Source: Anisodus tanguticus
Lineage: Eukaryota > Streptophyta > Magnoliopsida > Solanales > Solanaceae
Direction of reading: 5' to 3'
DNA length: 64,000 bases
NCBI GenBank assembly: GCA_034509755.1
Contig: CM067545.1
Location: forward strand, 39,487,062 to 39,551,061
Part shown: positions 10,613-21,828 of the stretch, piece by piece
How positions within the stretch are numbered: the first letter of the stretch is position 1
How the letters are laid out: each line of letters starts with the position of its first letter
The notes under the pieces: generated by a model
The model's input: the letters and a program-made list of their open reading frames with translations, nothing else
Databases searched by the model: none
What the model was told of the DNA's origin: nothing
Position numbers and translations under genes: made by a program

Positions 10613-11602
10613 TTAAATATTTGTAACCATGATGATTAGACGGATAACCCCAAAACACACAAATGGTAGAACGGGCTTGTAATTTGTTAATTGTAGTAGA
10701 CGAGAATAGAGGATAGCACAAATACCCAAACACCCTAAGATGAGAATACAAGGGATCCTTATTAAAAGAATTTTTAGGGGTGATTGATATGCTAAACCTT
10801 TTCTAGCGAGTATGTTAAGGAGGTAGGTAGTCATTTGTAACGCATGATGCCAAAAGGACGGAGGCAATGAAGCATGGGCTAGTACAGTTCGGACAATATT
10901 ATTAATGGTAAAAAAAATTCTTTCTGCCTTTCCATTTTGTGAGGACGTATGAGGACAAGAAAACTGAAAAGATATGCCATAAGTGCCACAAAATTCCCGA
11001 AATGGCCCATTATCATATTCTCTACCATTATCACATTGAATGTTTTTTATTTTCCGTTCAAATTGGGTACGGATGAAAGTTCTAAATTTTAAGAATGTGG
11101 AAAAAACTTGAGATTTTTTAGATAAAGGAAAAGTCCACAAAAAAATAGAATAATCATTAAAATATAAAACATAATAACGATGGCCCAAAGAACTCAAAAC
11201 GGGAGATGTCCATAAATCACTATGAATAATGTCAAAAGGCATCGACGTACTAGAAGTAGAGGCTACAAATGGTAATCTAACATGTTTCCCTAGAGGACAA
11301 GAATGACAAATATGAGTACTACGCATACTCTTACAATAAATAAAATTATTATTTTTAAGAGAAGAAATAATAGACAACCCTGGATGACCCAAATGTGCAT
11401 GCCATAAAGAAGGAGCAAGAGCGGCAAATGTAGAAGGTGTGGCTTGACTCGTGGAAATGGTGGTGGTGGTGATTGGATAAAGCTCTTCCCGACTATTACA
11501 CCTCATTAGAGGTATCCCCATAGTGAAATTCTTCACAAAAAAACCAAAAGGGTCAAAGTTATCAGAAACCCACTTATCAGTTGTGAATTTTTGGACAAAC
11601 AC
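10613..11602 (-). pseudogene. Copia 1 integrase
   Basis: This 329-codon frame carries the GAG-pre-integrase/zinc-binding module (HLGHPG, then CHSCPLGKH) and the catalytic core. The first Asp is in HSDLW, the second in CDNGREYDN, and the Glu in QNGKAER, so all three catalytic acidic residues are present. The usual VDDYS reads FNDYS. The C-terminal part (LNILARKGLAYQSPL) loses its usual sequence near 10800, which suggests a frameshift close to the end. It is the least damaged part of the element. Confidence 0.85.
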
Positions 11603-11646
11603 TAATTTTTTTATTAAGTGAGGGGAATGAATGACATTTTTTAGGA

Positions 11647-11892
11647 CTAGAGGTAGATGTGGGGGGGGGGATTTGTGTGACCATAACCACGAATTGGAAT
11701 TGAATTACCATTACCAACAATTATGCCATGATTATTACTCAAATTAAAATAAGACAAGAGATTACCTTGGGCGGACGTCATATGAGAAGTGGCTCCGGTG
11801 TCCATATACCAATATGCGTCCGGGGGATTTAATCCAAGTGTATGCATTGCGATCTCAATATCCGTAGGAGTCGGACCAAAAATTGGGCCCAC
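11647..11892 (-). pseudogene. Copia 1 aspartic protease segment
   Basis: An open stretch of 81 codons contains WYMDTGATSHMT, the active-site loop of copia proteases with the DTG triad intact, followed by VGNGNSIPIRGYGH. The protease cuts the polyprotein into its working parts. A run of G at 11661-11670, which a slip could shift, lies just before the frame ends. Confidence 0.8.
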
Positions 11893-12337
11893 AACAACGA
11901 AGACCTGATGAGGCCGAGGCCCAAGCAGATTAGCCTGCTTCCAGGGCCCAATCGACTGTTTGGGCTGGTACTGCTGGAATTGGGAATTGGGCCTCTGGCT
12001 GACCCAATTTGCTGGAACGCCTGGTTAACCTGGAAAGGTCATGTTGGGCCACTGGCCACTGGCCCAGCAGCCCCACGACCATTGTGCAGTGGCACTAAGG
12101 CTGCGGCCAGTGGTGCTGCAGCCCATCTGACCCACTTCTGCCACGTCCGCCACTACCGCCACTGCTCTGACCAGCGCCACTGCCGCAACCGCCGCCGCAG
12201 TTCTTGCCACCATTTTTTTATTTTAACCCTTTTTGTCACCACCATTGTTACGATTTTGGCTAGAATTTGCCGAGAATAAGTGAGGGTCATCAAACGTAGC
12301 CATCATCATGACAGAATTAGCTCCGGTAGCCGTCTTT

Positions 12338-12949
12338 TTAGCCAAGTCGGCCTCTTCTAATGTGAGCATGGAATGGGCACGGTGGAAGAGGATTACTTTG
12401 ACGAAGAAGCATCCCAAAGCCATTATAAGCCTCGAATAGGCCTGCAACCATCTGAAGAACGAGATGATCATTAGTGACGGGCGCACCAACGTTCTTGAAT
12501 TGATCCGCCAATTCCTTCAGCCGTTTACAATATGCTGAGACACTCGAAAAATCCTCCATATTGACATGGGAAAATTCCTGCTCAATAGTGATGGCACGAG
12601 AATTTTTGTTATCTTGAAATATATCAGGCACCCGATTCCAAGTTTCCATCGCCATGGCGTCGGGTTCAATAGTCATCTGCAATAGGTCCGTAGAGATAGT
12701 GGAATAAATCCACTGGAGTACCGTAGCGTCAATAGTCGTCCATAACATAGGGTCATCATCGGAGGTAGGCACCTCTCCTTGCCTGCTTTCGCGGGGATGA
12801 TGTGATGAAGGACTTGATGCGAGCGTGCGTGAACTTTAAATAATTCTGCCCACATCGCATATTTGACGTTTTCCATCTAGAACGATAGGGATGTGTTTTT
12901 GATGTTGGACAGTAAGGGCATGATGAAACGTGTTTTTTGAGGTAGACAT
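12338..12949 (-). pseudogene. Copia 1 gag (UBN2-type) remnant
   Basis: The likely start is the ATG at 12949 (MSTSKNTF). The frame then shifts at least once, to the open stretch 12772-12338. The product has the copia gag core: QWIYSTISTDLLQM, a tryptophan-bearing METWNRV, IFQDNKNSRAITIEQEF and YCKRLKELADQFKNVG. This domain forms the particle shell that packages the element RNA. The zinc-knuckle region downstream (11900-12300) is GC-rich and low-complexity, and I could not read a clear CCHC there. Confidence 0.75.
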
Positions 12950-13272
12950 TATGAAAGAACAAGAGGAGAATGAGGGATTTGGAAGAAAAAATTGGGAGGG
13001 AAAAAATTTGGCCGGCGGCCTGACGGTGGCCGAGAATGAAGAAGGCAACGGAAGGTTTTGGGAGAAGGTATTTTTGCCTTAGACTTCTGATATCATAAAA
13101 AAAAAATCCCTTGATTATTTTCATTAATGAAGAGGTCTATATATACAATGTACAATCTCTAAATATGGAAAATCCTATTCCTACTATAATACTAATGTCC
13201 TAATTACACTTGTACAAGAATTCTACAAACTATGGTAATTAATATATACAATTCGGATATCACCTTCTTTCA

Positions 13273-13525
13273 AATATGTTAAAGCAGTAGAAGCTACCCA
13301 AGTTCTTTTAGCTTGAGAGTTGAAAAATTACTTCCTACATATTTACAATGTTTGAGCCGTTGAAAAATTTCACTGCTTTGGACGATGATGTTGATAAGAA
13401 AACCATGAAAGCGTCAGAATTTCGGTGATGTTCGATAGAAGGCGGTGAAATTAGAAAAAGGAAAGAGTTTGATTAGGAGTACAACTCGGATTAATTTTGG
13501 TTAGACAATGAATAGGACTCTAAGA
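13273..13525. other. Spacer right of copia 1
   Basis: I see no gene or element here. It is the original flank of the copia 1 insertion. Confidence 0.4.
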
Positions 13526-14360
13526 CCTCATTTGTTTTCATCAAGATTAAGATTAATGAATCTAAATGTTAAGATGTTATCTCTAGATTTGAACAATGAA
13601 TGATTCAGACTATTTGTTTTTCAACATCTAAATGTGCATAATGTATTTATTTAAAATATCATAAATATATAATTATTAAAAAAAAGCTAAATATTAGGGG
13701 GAAAATTAATAAAATAAAATCATTATTTGATAAGTAGGGTTCACCTTCCCCACGAAGATAAGTCAGGTCAAGGATACAAATGGAATAAGTAAAAGTTAGC
13801 TTGGTTTTCTTGTCCAAAGGAGATACAATACATGTTAAAAAAATAAATATTTATGCTCACTAGTGATGGTGGAGATGTTTTGTAGTGGTAGTGGTAGTGG
13901 TGGTTGGTGTTGTAGCGACTAAAAGTAATAATTGGCAGCAGTGGTAGTTGCAAGTGATTGTTGTGATGGCAGAGGTGGTTGGTGGTAGTGATTGGCAACG
14001 GTGGTTGTGATGGCAGAGGTGGTTAGTAGTGGTGGATGGTGGTTGGCGACGATGGTGGTTGTTAGTGGTGGTGGCTGGTGGTTGGCGACGGTGATGGTGG
14101 TTGACAGCGGTGATGATGGTGGTTGTGATGATAGAAGTGGTTAGTGGTGGCGGCTGGTGGTTGTGGACATAGTAGTGGTAAAAATTATCGCTACAAAAAT
14201 ACTTCTTAATGATATTAAGATTTTATTCAAGATCTTAATGATTAAGATCTATTAAGACTAAATAAGTACTTAGATCTTAATGTAAACAAATGCACTTATC
14301 ACCTAAGGTCTAAACCATTCAGATTCATACATTCATTAAGTGCAAACAAATGAGCCCTAA
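13526..14360. mobile_element. Non-autonomous DNA element with CTCATTTGTTT ends
   Basis: The left end reads CCTCATTTGTTTTCATCAAG, followed by ATTAAGATTAATGAATCTAAATG. The right end is the inverse (CATTCATTAAGTGCAAACAAATGAG). Both subterminal regions are rich in short AAGATTAA/TTAATGATT motifs in opposing orientation. The ends fit a hAT-like MITE family, but I could not find a convincing 8-bp duplication. The core holds the GGT-rich minisatellite at 13868-14175. Confidence 0.5.
13868..14175 (+). repeat. GGT/TGG-rich minisatellite
   Basis: The stretch is almost entirely imperfect GGTGGTNGTGATGG-type units, for example GTGGTTGGCGACGGTGATGG recurring with variants every 40-60 bases. Its frame on either strand yields simple runs of Val/Gly/Asp or Thr/Ser/His, so I do not call a gene. 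Confidence 0.75.
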
Positions 14361-14433
14361 CTCGTAGTTACTGTCTTTTTTCTTGTAATTTATATTTATA
14401 TTTAAAAAGGTACTATTAATTACTCTTACTTTA

Positions 14434-14793
14434 TTACTCCATGCGTCCAGTTTCACTTGTCACATATTAATTTTACACGCTTATTAAGGAGCCAAAAATA
14501 GAATCGAAAGTTTACTGTATTACTCTAATTATTGCTAATTACATAATGATTGAAATCAATTAAAGCTTATCAAAAAAATGTGCAACCAACTAATTAAGTA
14601 ATGGGTTCCAACAATTCACATATTCTCCATAAAAAAGTAGTGTTGAAAAAAAGAATTGAAAATTTTGACTTATTAATTACTAAGGAAAATAGGAAAAAAA
14701 TGGTAAATTATATCTTAATTTTCTAAAGTGAACAAGTAAAATTAGATAACTATTTTTTGTATAATGAACAAGTAAAACTGGACGGAGGAAGTA
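14434..14793. mobile_element. Stowaway-like MITE with CGTCCAGTTT ends
   Basis: The left end TACTCCATGCGTCCAGTTTC and the right end AAACTGGACGGAGGAAGTA are inverted copies. The ACTTGT/ACAAGT that follows extends the match. TA stands at both outer ends. The size is about 360 bp and it has no coding capacity. Confidence 0.6.
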
Positions 14794-15953
14794 ATAACTT
14801 AAAAAAGTTACCAATTTTAGGTAGAAATTACATGATTGTATATAAAAAAAAAAAAAGGATACACGACAATACACCAAACTTAAACTCTTCATATAAAGCA
14901 TAAGTGATGCGGCCAATTCAGTCGTATATAATGTCCGTGTAAGTGCCAAACTTTTGAGTTAATTACTATTAGCCACTCCACTAGACACCAAGCAACTGAT
15001 GATTTTGAAATTTCATAAGTAATTTTTGAGCCTGAAAAAATTCAAATCTGCAGACTAAGCAATGCATTTGGACCTCAATTACAGTCGAAAATGGATAAGT
15101 ATAGTCCAAATTACCATATCAAGAGTGTAAATTACCATAATTGAACAAATTAATACATGTATAAGAATAAATTAATGATTGCATCACCACAATCATAGAA
15201 TAAAATAGAAATAAACAAAGATTAAGCTGATGAGGTTGATATCAAGATAGTATTATGTAACGCCCCAAAATCATAAGGTCCCAGTGATACGACATCCAAT
15301 GTCTTAATACACACTGATTGAACCAACCATGCAGAATTAGGCTTGCTTTGCTTTGCCCGCGTGCATGATAGTTTTTGATAAACAAGGAAAATACCCATAA
15401 ATTCAGTCACCCTCTCCACTTTCTTTTCTTCAGAAGAATGCTCTGGTCTGACATAAATATCACTAGGTCATCTATGATTTGCATCTACAAGAATGAAGGA
15501 CAGAAGATTGAAAAACTAAAAAGAAAGCCAGGTAGGAATATTCAAATGACGAACAGTTTTAACCGTTGGAAACTAGAATTCAAAAGTTATAATTTAATAC
15601 CTTATCCAGAGCCTTATTTATTATACATTGGGATTTGTGATCATTTGAAGGAAGGTCTTATGTTCTCTCGTTCAAATCCTTGTCCCCTTGCATGTTTCCG
15701 AATTTCCTTGTTCCTTGGGCTTCTGTTAGACTCCAAACCACTTTCATTTCATTCAAATAGACCTACCAAATATACTTCCATCATTTCAATACTTCGAACC
15801 ACAAGTTAACTCGCAATTTAACACAACTTAAGCTTAAATGCACTCAAAAAGTTTCCGAGATTTACAAGGTAGTTGTCAGCTTCACCCCAAATAATTGATA
15901 GCAACTTGGTAGAGTGTGTTTGTGTGAGTGTGTTTGTATATAGAGAGGGAGAA
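14794..15953. other. Spacer with unassigned LTR-like debris
   Basis: TGTAACGCCCCAAAATCATA at 15256 has the form of an LTR start, but no partner or end was found. The 144-codon frame at 15375-15809 has no recognisable domain. I see nothing else in this stretch. Confidence 0.35.
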
Positions 15954-15958
15954 TAATG

Positions 15959-17146
15959 TGTTGGAAATTTGTCTTTGGCGGGGAGGTGCGTCCACCCATA
16001 TTTAATAAATTAAACACTAGTGTTCCGCATATTGGAGGCTTTGTCTCTTCACACATGCATAATCTACTAAGTGAGTAGATGACCGTAGGGCCAAGAATCG
16101 TCAAATTTCGTTGAGAAATGAAAGAGATATTGGTCCACGAAGTAAGGTGTTTGAGGCATGGAAATATGGTGTGGGACAAATCTACCACATCGGTGGGAAA
16201 ATGAAGAATTGCTCTCTTTATAAGTCTTTAAATTGGTTAAGGGTTTGGGACCCCAAGGGGTATCCCATGTGTTTAAAGGAGGGAGGACCTAGATGTTCTT
16301 GGGTTCAAGGCTAAGCCCACACGCACGCCGCCGCCCGTCCGGTCCGGACACGGAACTTTCTAATATTATCTTTTTGGACCCCAAATTGCTTAATATTTAC
16401 AGTTTGGTCCCTAGAGTTTCTGGAAAGTTGATTTTGGGAATGACGGAAGGCAGAAAGTTTCTGCCTACCGTTTGGGCAATTTTTTGAAGCATTAACCAGC
16501 CATTACTTGGCATAAACAACCTCTCTAATGACCATTAAAAACCCTCTCTAATAGTCATTAACAGCCCTCACTAATGGCTCTTAAACATCCATGTCTTGGG
16601 CAGTTGAGCAGTCTCCCTTGTGCTATATATTGATGCATTTTGGCTCATTTGGTAGTAACGAAAATTACACAAAATAGAATATAAACACCCAAACATACAG
16701 CAAAAACGAGAGACAAAAATATATACACAGAGACAAACAGAAGAGTAAAACACAGTCCAAAACGTGAGAAGTAACGTTGGGATGAAAAACAGAAACTCTT
16801 CCTTCCTTTTCCATTTCTTCAGCAAGTCGATTCGTATTTATTTTCTTCGTCAGACTCAACCTATTTGCTTTGTGGTGTTGAGATTAAAGTGTTGTTTTAT
16901 CTTGGGAGACTATTGCCCGTTAACGTAAAAGCATATATACGGGGCAATTTTATCTTAAGGATAGAGTGCAATCACTCGACTCAGCACACAGTTGTAACAA
17001 TCCAGATTTAGTGTTTCTTGATTTCAGGTTATCAAGATTCAAGACTCAACAACTTTGCGGCAGTTCTGAAGATTGGCTATTTGTATATCCTTTCGAACAC
17101 TTGTAATTTTATTTACTTCCCGTACTGCTTTACAATAGTACCCAAC
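15959..17146. mobile_element. Solo LTR, 1188 bp, with 5-bp target duplication
   Basis: It starts TGTTGGAAATTTG and ends AGTACCCAACA. TAATG stands directly before (15954-15958) and directly after (17147-17151). Most of it matches the sequence at 22563-23681 in the same orientation, including GGAGGTGCGTCCACCCATAT, GGGTTTGGGACCCCAAGGGG and AACAATCCAGATTTAGTG. There is no internal region, so this is the product of LTR-LTR recombination. The family is probably the copia whose decayed body follows the second copy. Its strand is not fixed by coding sequence here. Confidence 0.85.
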
Positions 17147-17308
17147 ATAATGAAGATAGTAAGATTTATGTGGGGAAAATGAAGAAGGATTTAGATTATA
17201 TTTTTTAACAAAAATGTAAGAATATAATAATCTCCCTTAGGGAGTCTTCTCATTAATTCACAATATATATATAGTTGTACAAGGTGGAACCCTACTACAT
17301 TAAGGATC

Positions 17309-19150
17309 CTAATTTACCATAAATATATAATAATCATAATTACATAATATACAGTGAATATTTGGAGAATATTCGCTAACACACCCCCTCAGTCGGAGCG
17401 GGAGGAGGCCGGACGCTAAGACTGGATCTGAAGTCGAGGAACAACTGTCTGGAAGCCCTTTTGTGAAGATATCTGCATATTGATATGACGAAGGCACATG
17501 CAACACTTTGACATGACCGAGAACAACCTTCTCATGAACAAAGTGTATATCCATCACAATGTGTTTGGTTCTCTTATGTTGAACCGGATTGTGAGATAGA
17601 TATATGGCAGATATGTTATCACAGTAGACGATGGACGCCTTACGTAAGGGACACTGGAGCGCCAAAAGAAGATTTCGTAGCCAACAAATCTCAGCACAAC
17701 ATTGGCAACGCCTCTGTACTCTGCTTCGGCACTCGAGCAGGATAGCGTGGCTTGCCTCTTGGCACACCATGAAATGAGGTTATCCTCTAAGAATATACAA
17801 TAACCAGAGGTGGAGCGTCGCGTGTCCGGACACCCCGCCCAATCTGCATCCGTGTATGACAATAACCTAGTTGATGCAGAGGGGTATAGATGCAACTCAT
17901 AGTCAAGTGTGCCTTTAATGTATCGAATGATACGCTTAAGGGCAGTTAAGTGAGACTCCCTGAGGGCATGCATAAATAGACACACCTGCTGAACAGCATA
18001 AGCAATATCATGTCTGGTGAAGGTAAGATACTGAAGTGCACATGCAAGGCTCCTATAAAGAGTAGGATCGGAGAATGGAGCACCATCAACAACACTAAGC
18101 TTTGATTTAGAATCTACCGGAGTGGGCATGATGTTGTAATTGGTCATCTTAGCCCTGTACATGATCTCCTCTGCATACTTACACTGACTCAGGAACATAG
18201 TATTTGCAGATCTGGTCACTGATATCCCCAAAAAGTAACTCAACTTGCCCAAGTCAGTCATAGCAAATTCAGTTTTAAGTAGAGCAATAATATCATTTTT
18301 CAACCCATCAGATGAGGCATTGAGAATAATAGCATCCACATATAGCAGTAAGTAAGCAGTGCTACTACCTCGATGAAAAATGAAAAGAGAATTATTACAC
18401 ATGCTGCATACAAACCCAATCTGCATAATATACCTGGAAAAGCATTTAGACCATGCTCTGGGGCCTGTTTCAAACCATAAAGTGACTTACGGAGATGACA
18501 TACCTACTGAGGGGCTGCTGGATGGACAAAACCAGGTGGTTGGTGCATGTAGACTGTTTCTTTTAAATCCCCATGTAGAAATGCATTTTTGACATCAAGT
18601 TGATGAATCGGCCAATGCTTACCCATAGCTATACTTAGAACTGTGCGAATGGTTGTCGGTTTAACAACCGAACTGAATGTCTTACCACAATCACTGCCCT
18701 CCTGCTGATTAGTGCCATTGGCTACAAGTCTAGCCTTATACCTCTCTAACTCACCATCATCTCTGAATTTGTGAAGAAATAGCCACATGTAGCATATCAC
18801 ATTCACCTCATCCGGTCTAGGAACCAAATCCCAAGTGTGCTGGTTTGTTAAAGCATTAAATTCTACACGCATGGCCGCATTCCAATTAGGATGCAGTTTG
18901 GCTAATTTTGGGTTTTTGGGAATCGGGGATATAGTATGTGTGGATAGGTTAAAGTAAACCTTGGGTTTGAAAATCATGTGTTCGGCATGAGTTTCTATAC
19001 GGTGGGTGGGTAAAGGTGCAGTGTCGGTAATTTGTTGGGTTTGGGTTTCCTGGTTATCAGGTTCTTTGTGGAGGGACGTCGGTTGGGTTTTGTTGTTTTC
19101 CGGTGACAGTGAAGACTGGGTCCAGGCTAGGAAGGTGTTAGGGTGCGGTG
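17309..19150 (-). pseudogene. Copia 2 reverse transcriptase and RNase H, YVDD changed to YVDA
   Basis: The first frame (to 18504) carries QHTWDLVPRPDEVNVICYMW, RYKARLVANGTNQQEG, QLDVKNAFLHGDL and VYMHQPPGFVHP. The second frame (18426-17554) has LLLYVDAIILNASSD, FAMTDLGKLSYFLGISVT, LACALQYLTFTRHDIAYAVQ, SYTDADWAGCPDTRRSTSGY and SCSSAEAEYRGVANV. RNase H ends in a third frame (NPVQHKRTKHIVMDIHFVHE, 17770-17309). The second catalytic Asp of the YVDD box is Ala, which abolishes polymerase activity in known reverse transcriptases. Confidence 0.88.
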
Positions 19151-19156
19151 TCGGTG

Positions 19157-19938
19157 TCAGGTTCTGGAGGTGGGTCGACGTCGGTGTTTGGTTGTGGGTT
19201 TCTGGTGGAGGTGTCGGGTTACCAATTTGGGAGGGGAGGTGATTGGACTGAGAGCTGAGACCGATACGGTAGTAAGGTGGTGGTTGTGCTGGTTCAAGAA
19301 TCGAATGACTGGCCTGGAAGTGGGTGAAGTAGTAACTGGTGACAGGGTTTGGGATGGTGATGTGCAGATGGTGGTGCCGGAGATTAGGGGAGATGGGGCA
19401 GTTGGGGCAGTCCATGACGGAACAGTGCAGTCACGATGGATGAGAGATCTGATGACGGGGGATAGGTCTGACTCATTGAGAAATGTATAATCCATGTTTT
19501 GGAATTTTCGGAGGTTTGAAAATGGAAAACTCATCTCGTCAAAGGTGACATGATGAGAGACAAGGATTTTACGAGTGGACAAGTCATAGCTCAGATAACC
19601 CCTATGATTAGATGGAAAGCCAACGAAGACACACGGTGTGGTTCGTGGAGCTAATTTATGAGGGGTAGTAGAGGCAAGATTGGGGTAGCACAGGCAACCG
19701 AAAATTCGAAGATGGTCATAGGACGGGATCCTACGATAGAGAATTTCGGTGGAGGTTTTGTTGTGAAGAGTGATAGTAGGTAAAATATCGATGATTTATT
19801 CTACCATTTTAACAGCATAGACCCAGAAGGAAGGGGGATAGAGGCATGGAAAAGAATAGTACGAACCATGTTATTAATAGTACCAATTATTCGTTCAGCT
19901 TTACCATTACCGATAGTGATGAATTGAGGATGTTTTAA
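19157..19938 (-). pseudogene. Copia 2 integrase stub and linker
   Basis: Only the end of the integrase core is present (GNGKAERIIGTINN, carrying the catalytic Glu), followed by the usual YDHLRIFGCLCYPNLAS and STRKILVSHHVTFDE segments. The zinc-binding HHCC module and both catalytic Asp are missing. Protease and late integrase lie only about 100 bases apart here, where copia 3 has close to 1 kb. The Thr/Pro-rich linker to reverse transcriptase (19157-19480) is normal for the group. Confidence 0.8.
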
Positions 19939-20172
19939 TTAAAGCAGTTGAGAAAAATTATCTGAGGAGCGGGTGAGATGAGATGTGGCTTCGGTATCCA
20001 TGTACCAATTTTTGTCGGGTTGTTGAAGGTTCAATATGTTAAAGGCCTGGCCCAAATTTGTTGGGACCGGATTTTGACCAGAAGGCAGCTGCTGGGCCGA
20101 GACAAGATGTGCATGGTGGGTAGGCGTGTGGTCATGTCGGTTTGCCAAAGCCGAGCCCAAGATGCCAAGCAT
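19939..20172 (-). pseudogene. Copia 2 protease segment, active site DTG changed to DTE
   Basis: The reading is NWYMDTEATSHLTRSSDNF. Family members, including copia 1 and copia 3 here, have DTGATSH. The Gly of the catalytic triad is replaced by Glu, which should disable the protease. Shortly after the site the sequence jumps straight to late integrase sequence. Confidence 0.8.
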
Positions 20173-20609
20173 CCAGGCTTGCGGGAATTGGGCCCCTGAT
20201 GCAGGATATGGGCATGCGGGTAAGGCCCAATTTCCTGCATTGGGCCACCATGTTGGACCGAGCCACTAAAGCTGCTGGACAGGCTTTGGGCTCGCATGTT
20301 GGGCCATGCCCCCTCTGCAACGTCCTTTGCCTTGTTTTCCATTACCCCGGCCTCTGCCGCCGCGACTGTCCCGCTGCTATTGGTGGTTCGACAATGGCAG
20401 CTGGGTGGTGAGGGCCACAGTTGGCGCCATACTTTCAACCGCTAAGGCTTTTTTATTGTGTTCATCTTGTTTTGCACGTCGGGTCTCCTCCAAGAGTAAT
20501 TGTGAACGTGCCTTGTTGAAACTCGGTAATGAGTCGGCTTGTTAAATCATTGTTGCTAGCGTATCATATTCGCCTTTTGGTAAGCCAGCAACTAGTTATA
20601 GGACCATCT

Positions 20610-21095
20610 TTATTTCGAAATGGGTGTTCCGACGTTGGAAAGTTGATCTGCAATGAGTTTCAGTTGTTTGCAATATTCTGACATATTGGTAAAATTCTCG
20701 AGACGCGTATTGTTGAACTGTTCTTCCAAATACACGGCTCGAGTATTTTTATTGTCCTGAAATATTTCTTTTAATCTTACCCATAGGTCACGCGCCGAGG
20801 CACATGTCTTCATGATAGTACACAATAAATCTTTAGAGATTGTGTCGTATATCCACTGTTTGACAATGGCGTCAAGGCGATGCCATGTCGAGTCTGCAAC
20901 ATCTGAGGGGCGGGGAATAGAATCGTCAATGTGGTCTAGCACGTTGTACGCGCATGCATGGGTGTAGAATAGTTTGACCCACATTGAATATTGGCAATCT
21001 TCTTGATCAAGAATTATGGGTATAAAATTCTTAATGTTATTGACGGTGAACGCCAGATGAAAAGAAGATGTAGAAGATGGAGTGGGGGTTGTCAA
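20610..21095 (-). pseudogene. Copia 2 gag
   Basis: The 161-codon frame begins MTTPTPSSTSSFHLAFTVN and carries the UBN2-type gag core: QYSMWVKLFYTHACAYNVLD, VKQWIYDTISKDLL, IFQDNKNTRAVYLEEQF and YCKQLKLIADQLSNVGTPIS. It is homologous to copia 1 gag but better preserved. The frame breaks at 20610, before the zinc-knuckle region, which is replaced by low-complexity Gly/Pro-rich sequence (20030-20440). Confidence 0.85.
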
Positions 21096-21433
21096 AGACA
21101 GCTATGGAGGAACCGGGAGTTTTAGGGGAGGTTGAAGGAGACATGGTGGTCACAAAGTTGAAGCAAAATATGGGAGAGGTGCCGTCGGCCGAAGGGAAGG
21201 GAGCGGGGGTATCGGCGGCGGCTGTGAGAGAAAAAGGAATAGGGTTTAGGTTTTTTCTCTTGATACCATGTAAGAATATAATAATCTCCCTTATGGAGTC
21301 TTCTCATTAATTCACAATATATATAGTTGTACAAAGGTGGAACACTACTACATTAAGGATCCTAATTTACCATAAATATACAACAATTATAATTACATAA
21401 ATACGGTAAATATTTGGAGAATATTCGCTAATA

Positions 21434-21598
21434 AAGAAGGATTTATATATTAATAATTTAGAATTAGCAAAAGTGTAATTTTATAAAATCGGGGGTTAAA
21501 ATAAATTTTGGAGGGAGAGAGGTTGGGGCCATTTTAGCCTTTTATTGCCATTGGCCAACAACCAAATTGCAAAAATTCGTTGGCCAATTTATATCTAT
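21434..21598. other. Spacer right of copia 2
   Basis: I see no gene here. Confidence 0.3.
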
Positions 21599-21828
21599 AT
21601 ATTATTCTCTCAATTTATATGACACACTTTTTTTTAATCAGTCTAAAAAAGAATTATACATTTCCTTATTGGACAACAATTTAACTTTAATCTTTGCTTA
21701 ACGAGATGATTTATAACCACACAACTATTTTTGACTTGTTTTAGACCACAAGATTCAAAAGTCTTTCTTTATTTCTTAAATTATGTACCAAATCAAGCTA
21801 CATCATATAAATCGGGACGGAGGGAGTA
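21599..21828. mobile_element. Stowaway-like MITE
   Basis: Left TTCTCTCAATTTATATGACAC and right CATATAAATCGGGACGGAGGGAGTA are inverted copies, with TA at the outer ends. The body shares TTTTAATCAGTCTAAAAAAG with the remnants in introns 1 and 2 of the methyltransferase gene. Confidence 0.65.

Larger units (their letters stand above)
8448..13272 (-). mobile_element. Ty1/copia element 1 (Ale/Retrofit-like), full length but decayed
   Basis: Short LTRs are at 8448-8625 and 13096-13272 (about 178 bp each). They share AATTACACTTGTACAAG and ATTCTACAAACTATG and end CTTTCA. Flanks AATGT (8443-8447) and AATAT (13273-13277) are a 4/5 target duplication. On the minus strand the order is LTR, degenerate tRNA-Met primer site TGATATCAGAAGTC (13082-13095), gag, protease, integrase, reverse transcriptase, RNase H, G-rich polypurine tract (8626-8640), LTR. 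This is the copia order. Several frameshifts and stops divide the polyprotein, so it cannot encode its own full set of enzymes. Confidence 0.9.
17215..21433 (-). mobile_element. Ty1/copia element 2, defective
   Basis: LTRs are at 17215-17381 and 21269-21433, with shared TGTAAGAATATAATAATCTC start, CTACATTAAGGATCC and the GGAGAATATTCGCTAA tail. On the minus strand the primer site TGGTATCAAGAG (21257-21268) directly follows the 5' LTR, and a G-rich purine tract with CCGACTGAGGGGGTG precedes the 3' LTR. gag, protease, a stub of integrase, reverse transcriptase and RNase H follow in copia order. The element carries a large integrase deletion and changes in two catalytic sites. Flanks AAAAA and AAGAA are a 4/5 match. 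Confidence 0.9.

Noticed and set aside
11842..12279. 145-codon plus-strand frame rich in Pro, Cys and His
   Set aside because: It is the antisense of the GC-rich gag/protease linker of copia 1; there is no domain or promoter.
15375..15809. 144-codon frame as a gene
   Set aside because: There is no recognisable domain, codon use looks random, and the surroundings are repeat debris.
19006..19490. Plus-strand frames with Val/Trp/Gly-rich products
   Set aside because: They are shadows of the Thr/Pro-rich linker of copia 2 on the other strand.
20142..20545. Plus-strand frames of 79-89 codons
   Set aside because: They are opposite copia 2 gag and linker and are low-complexity.
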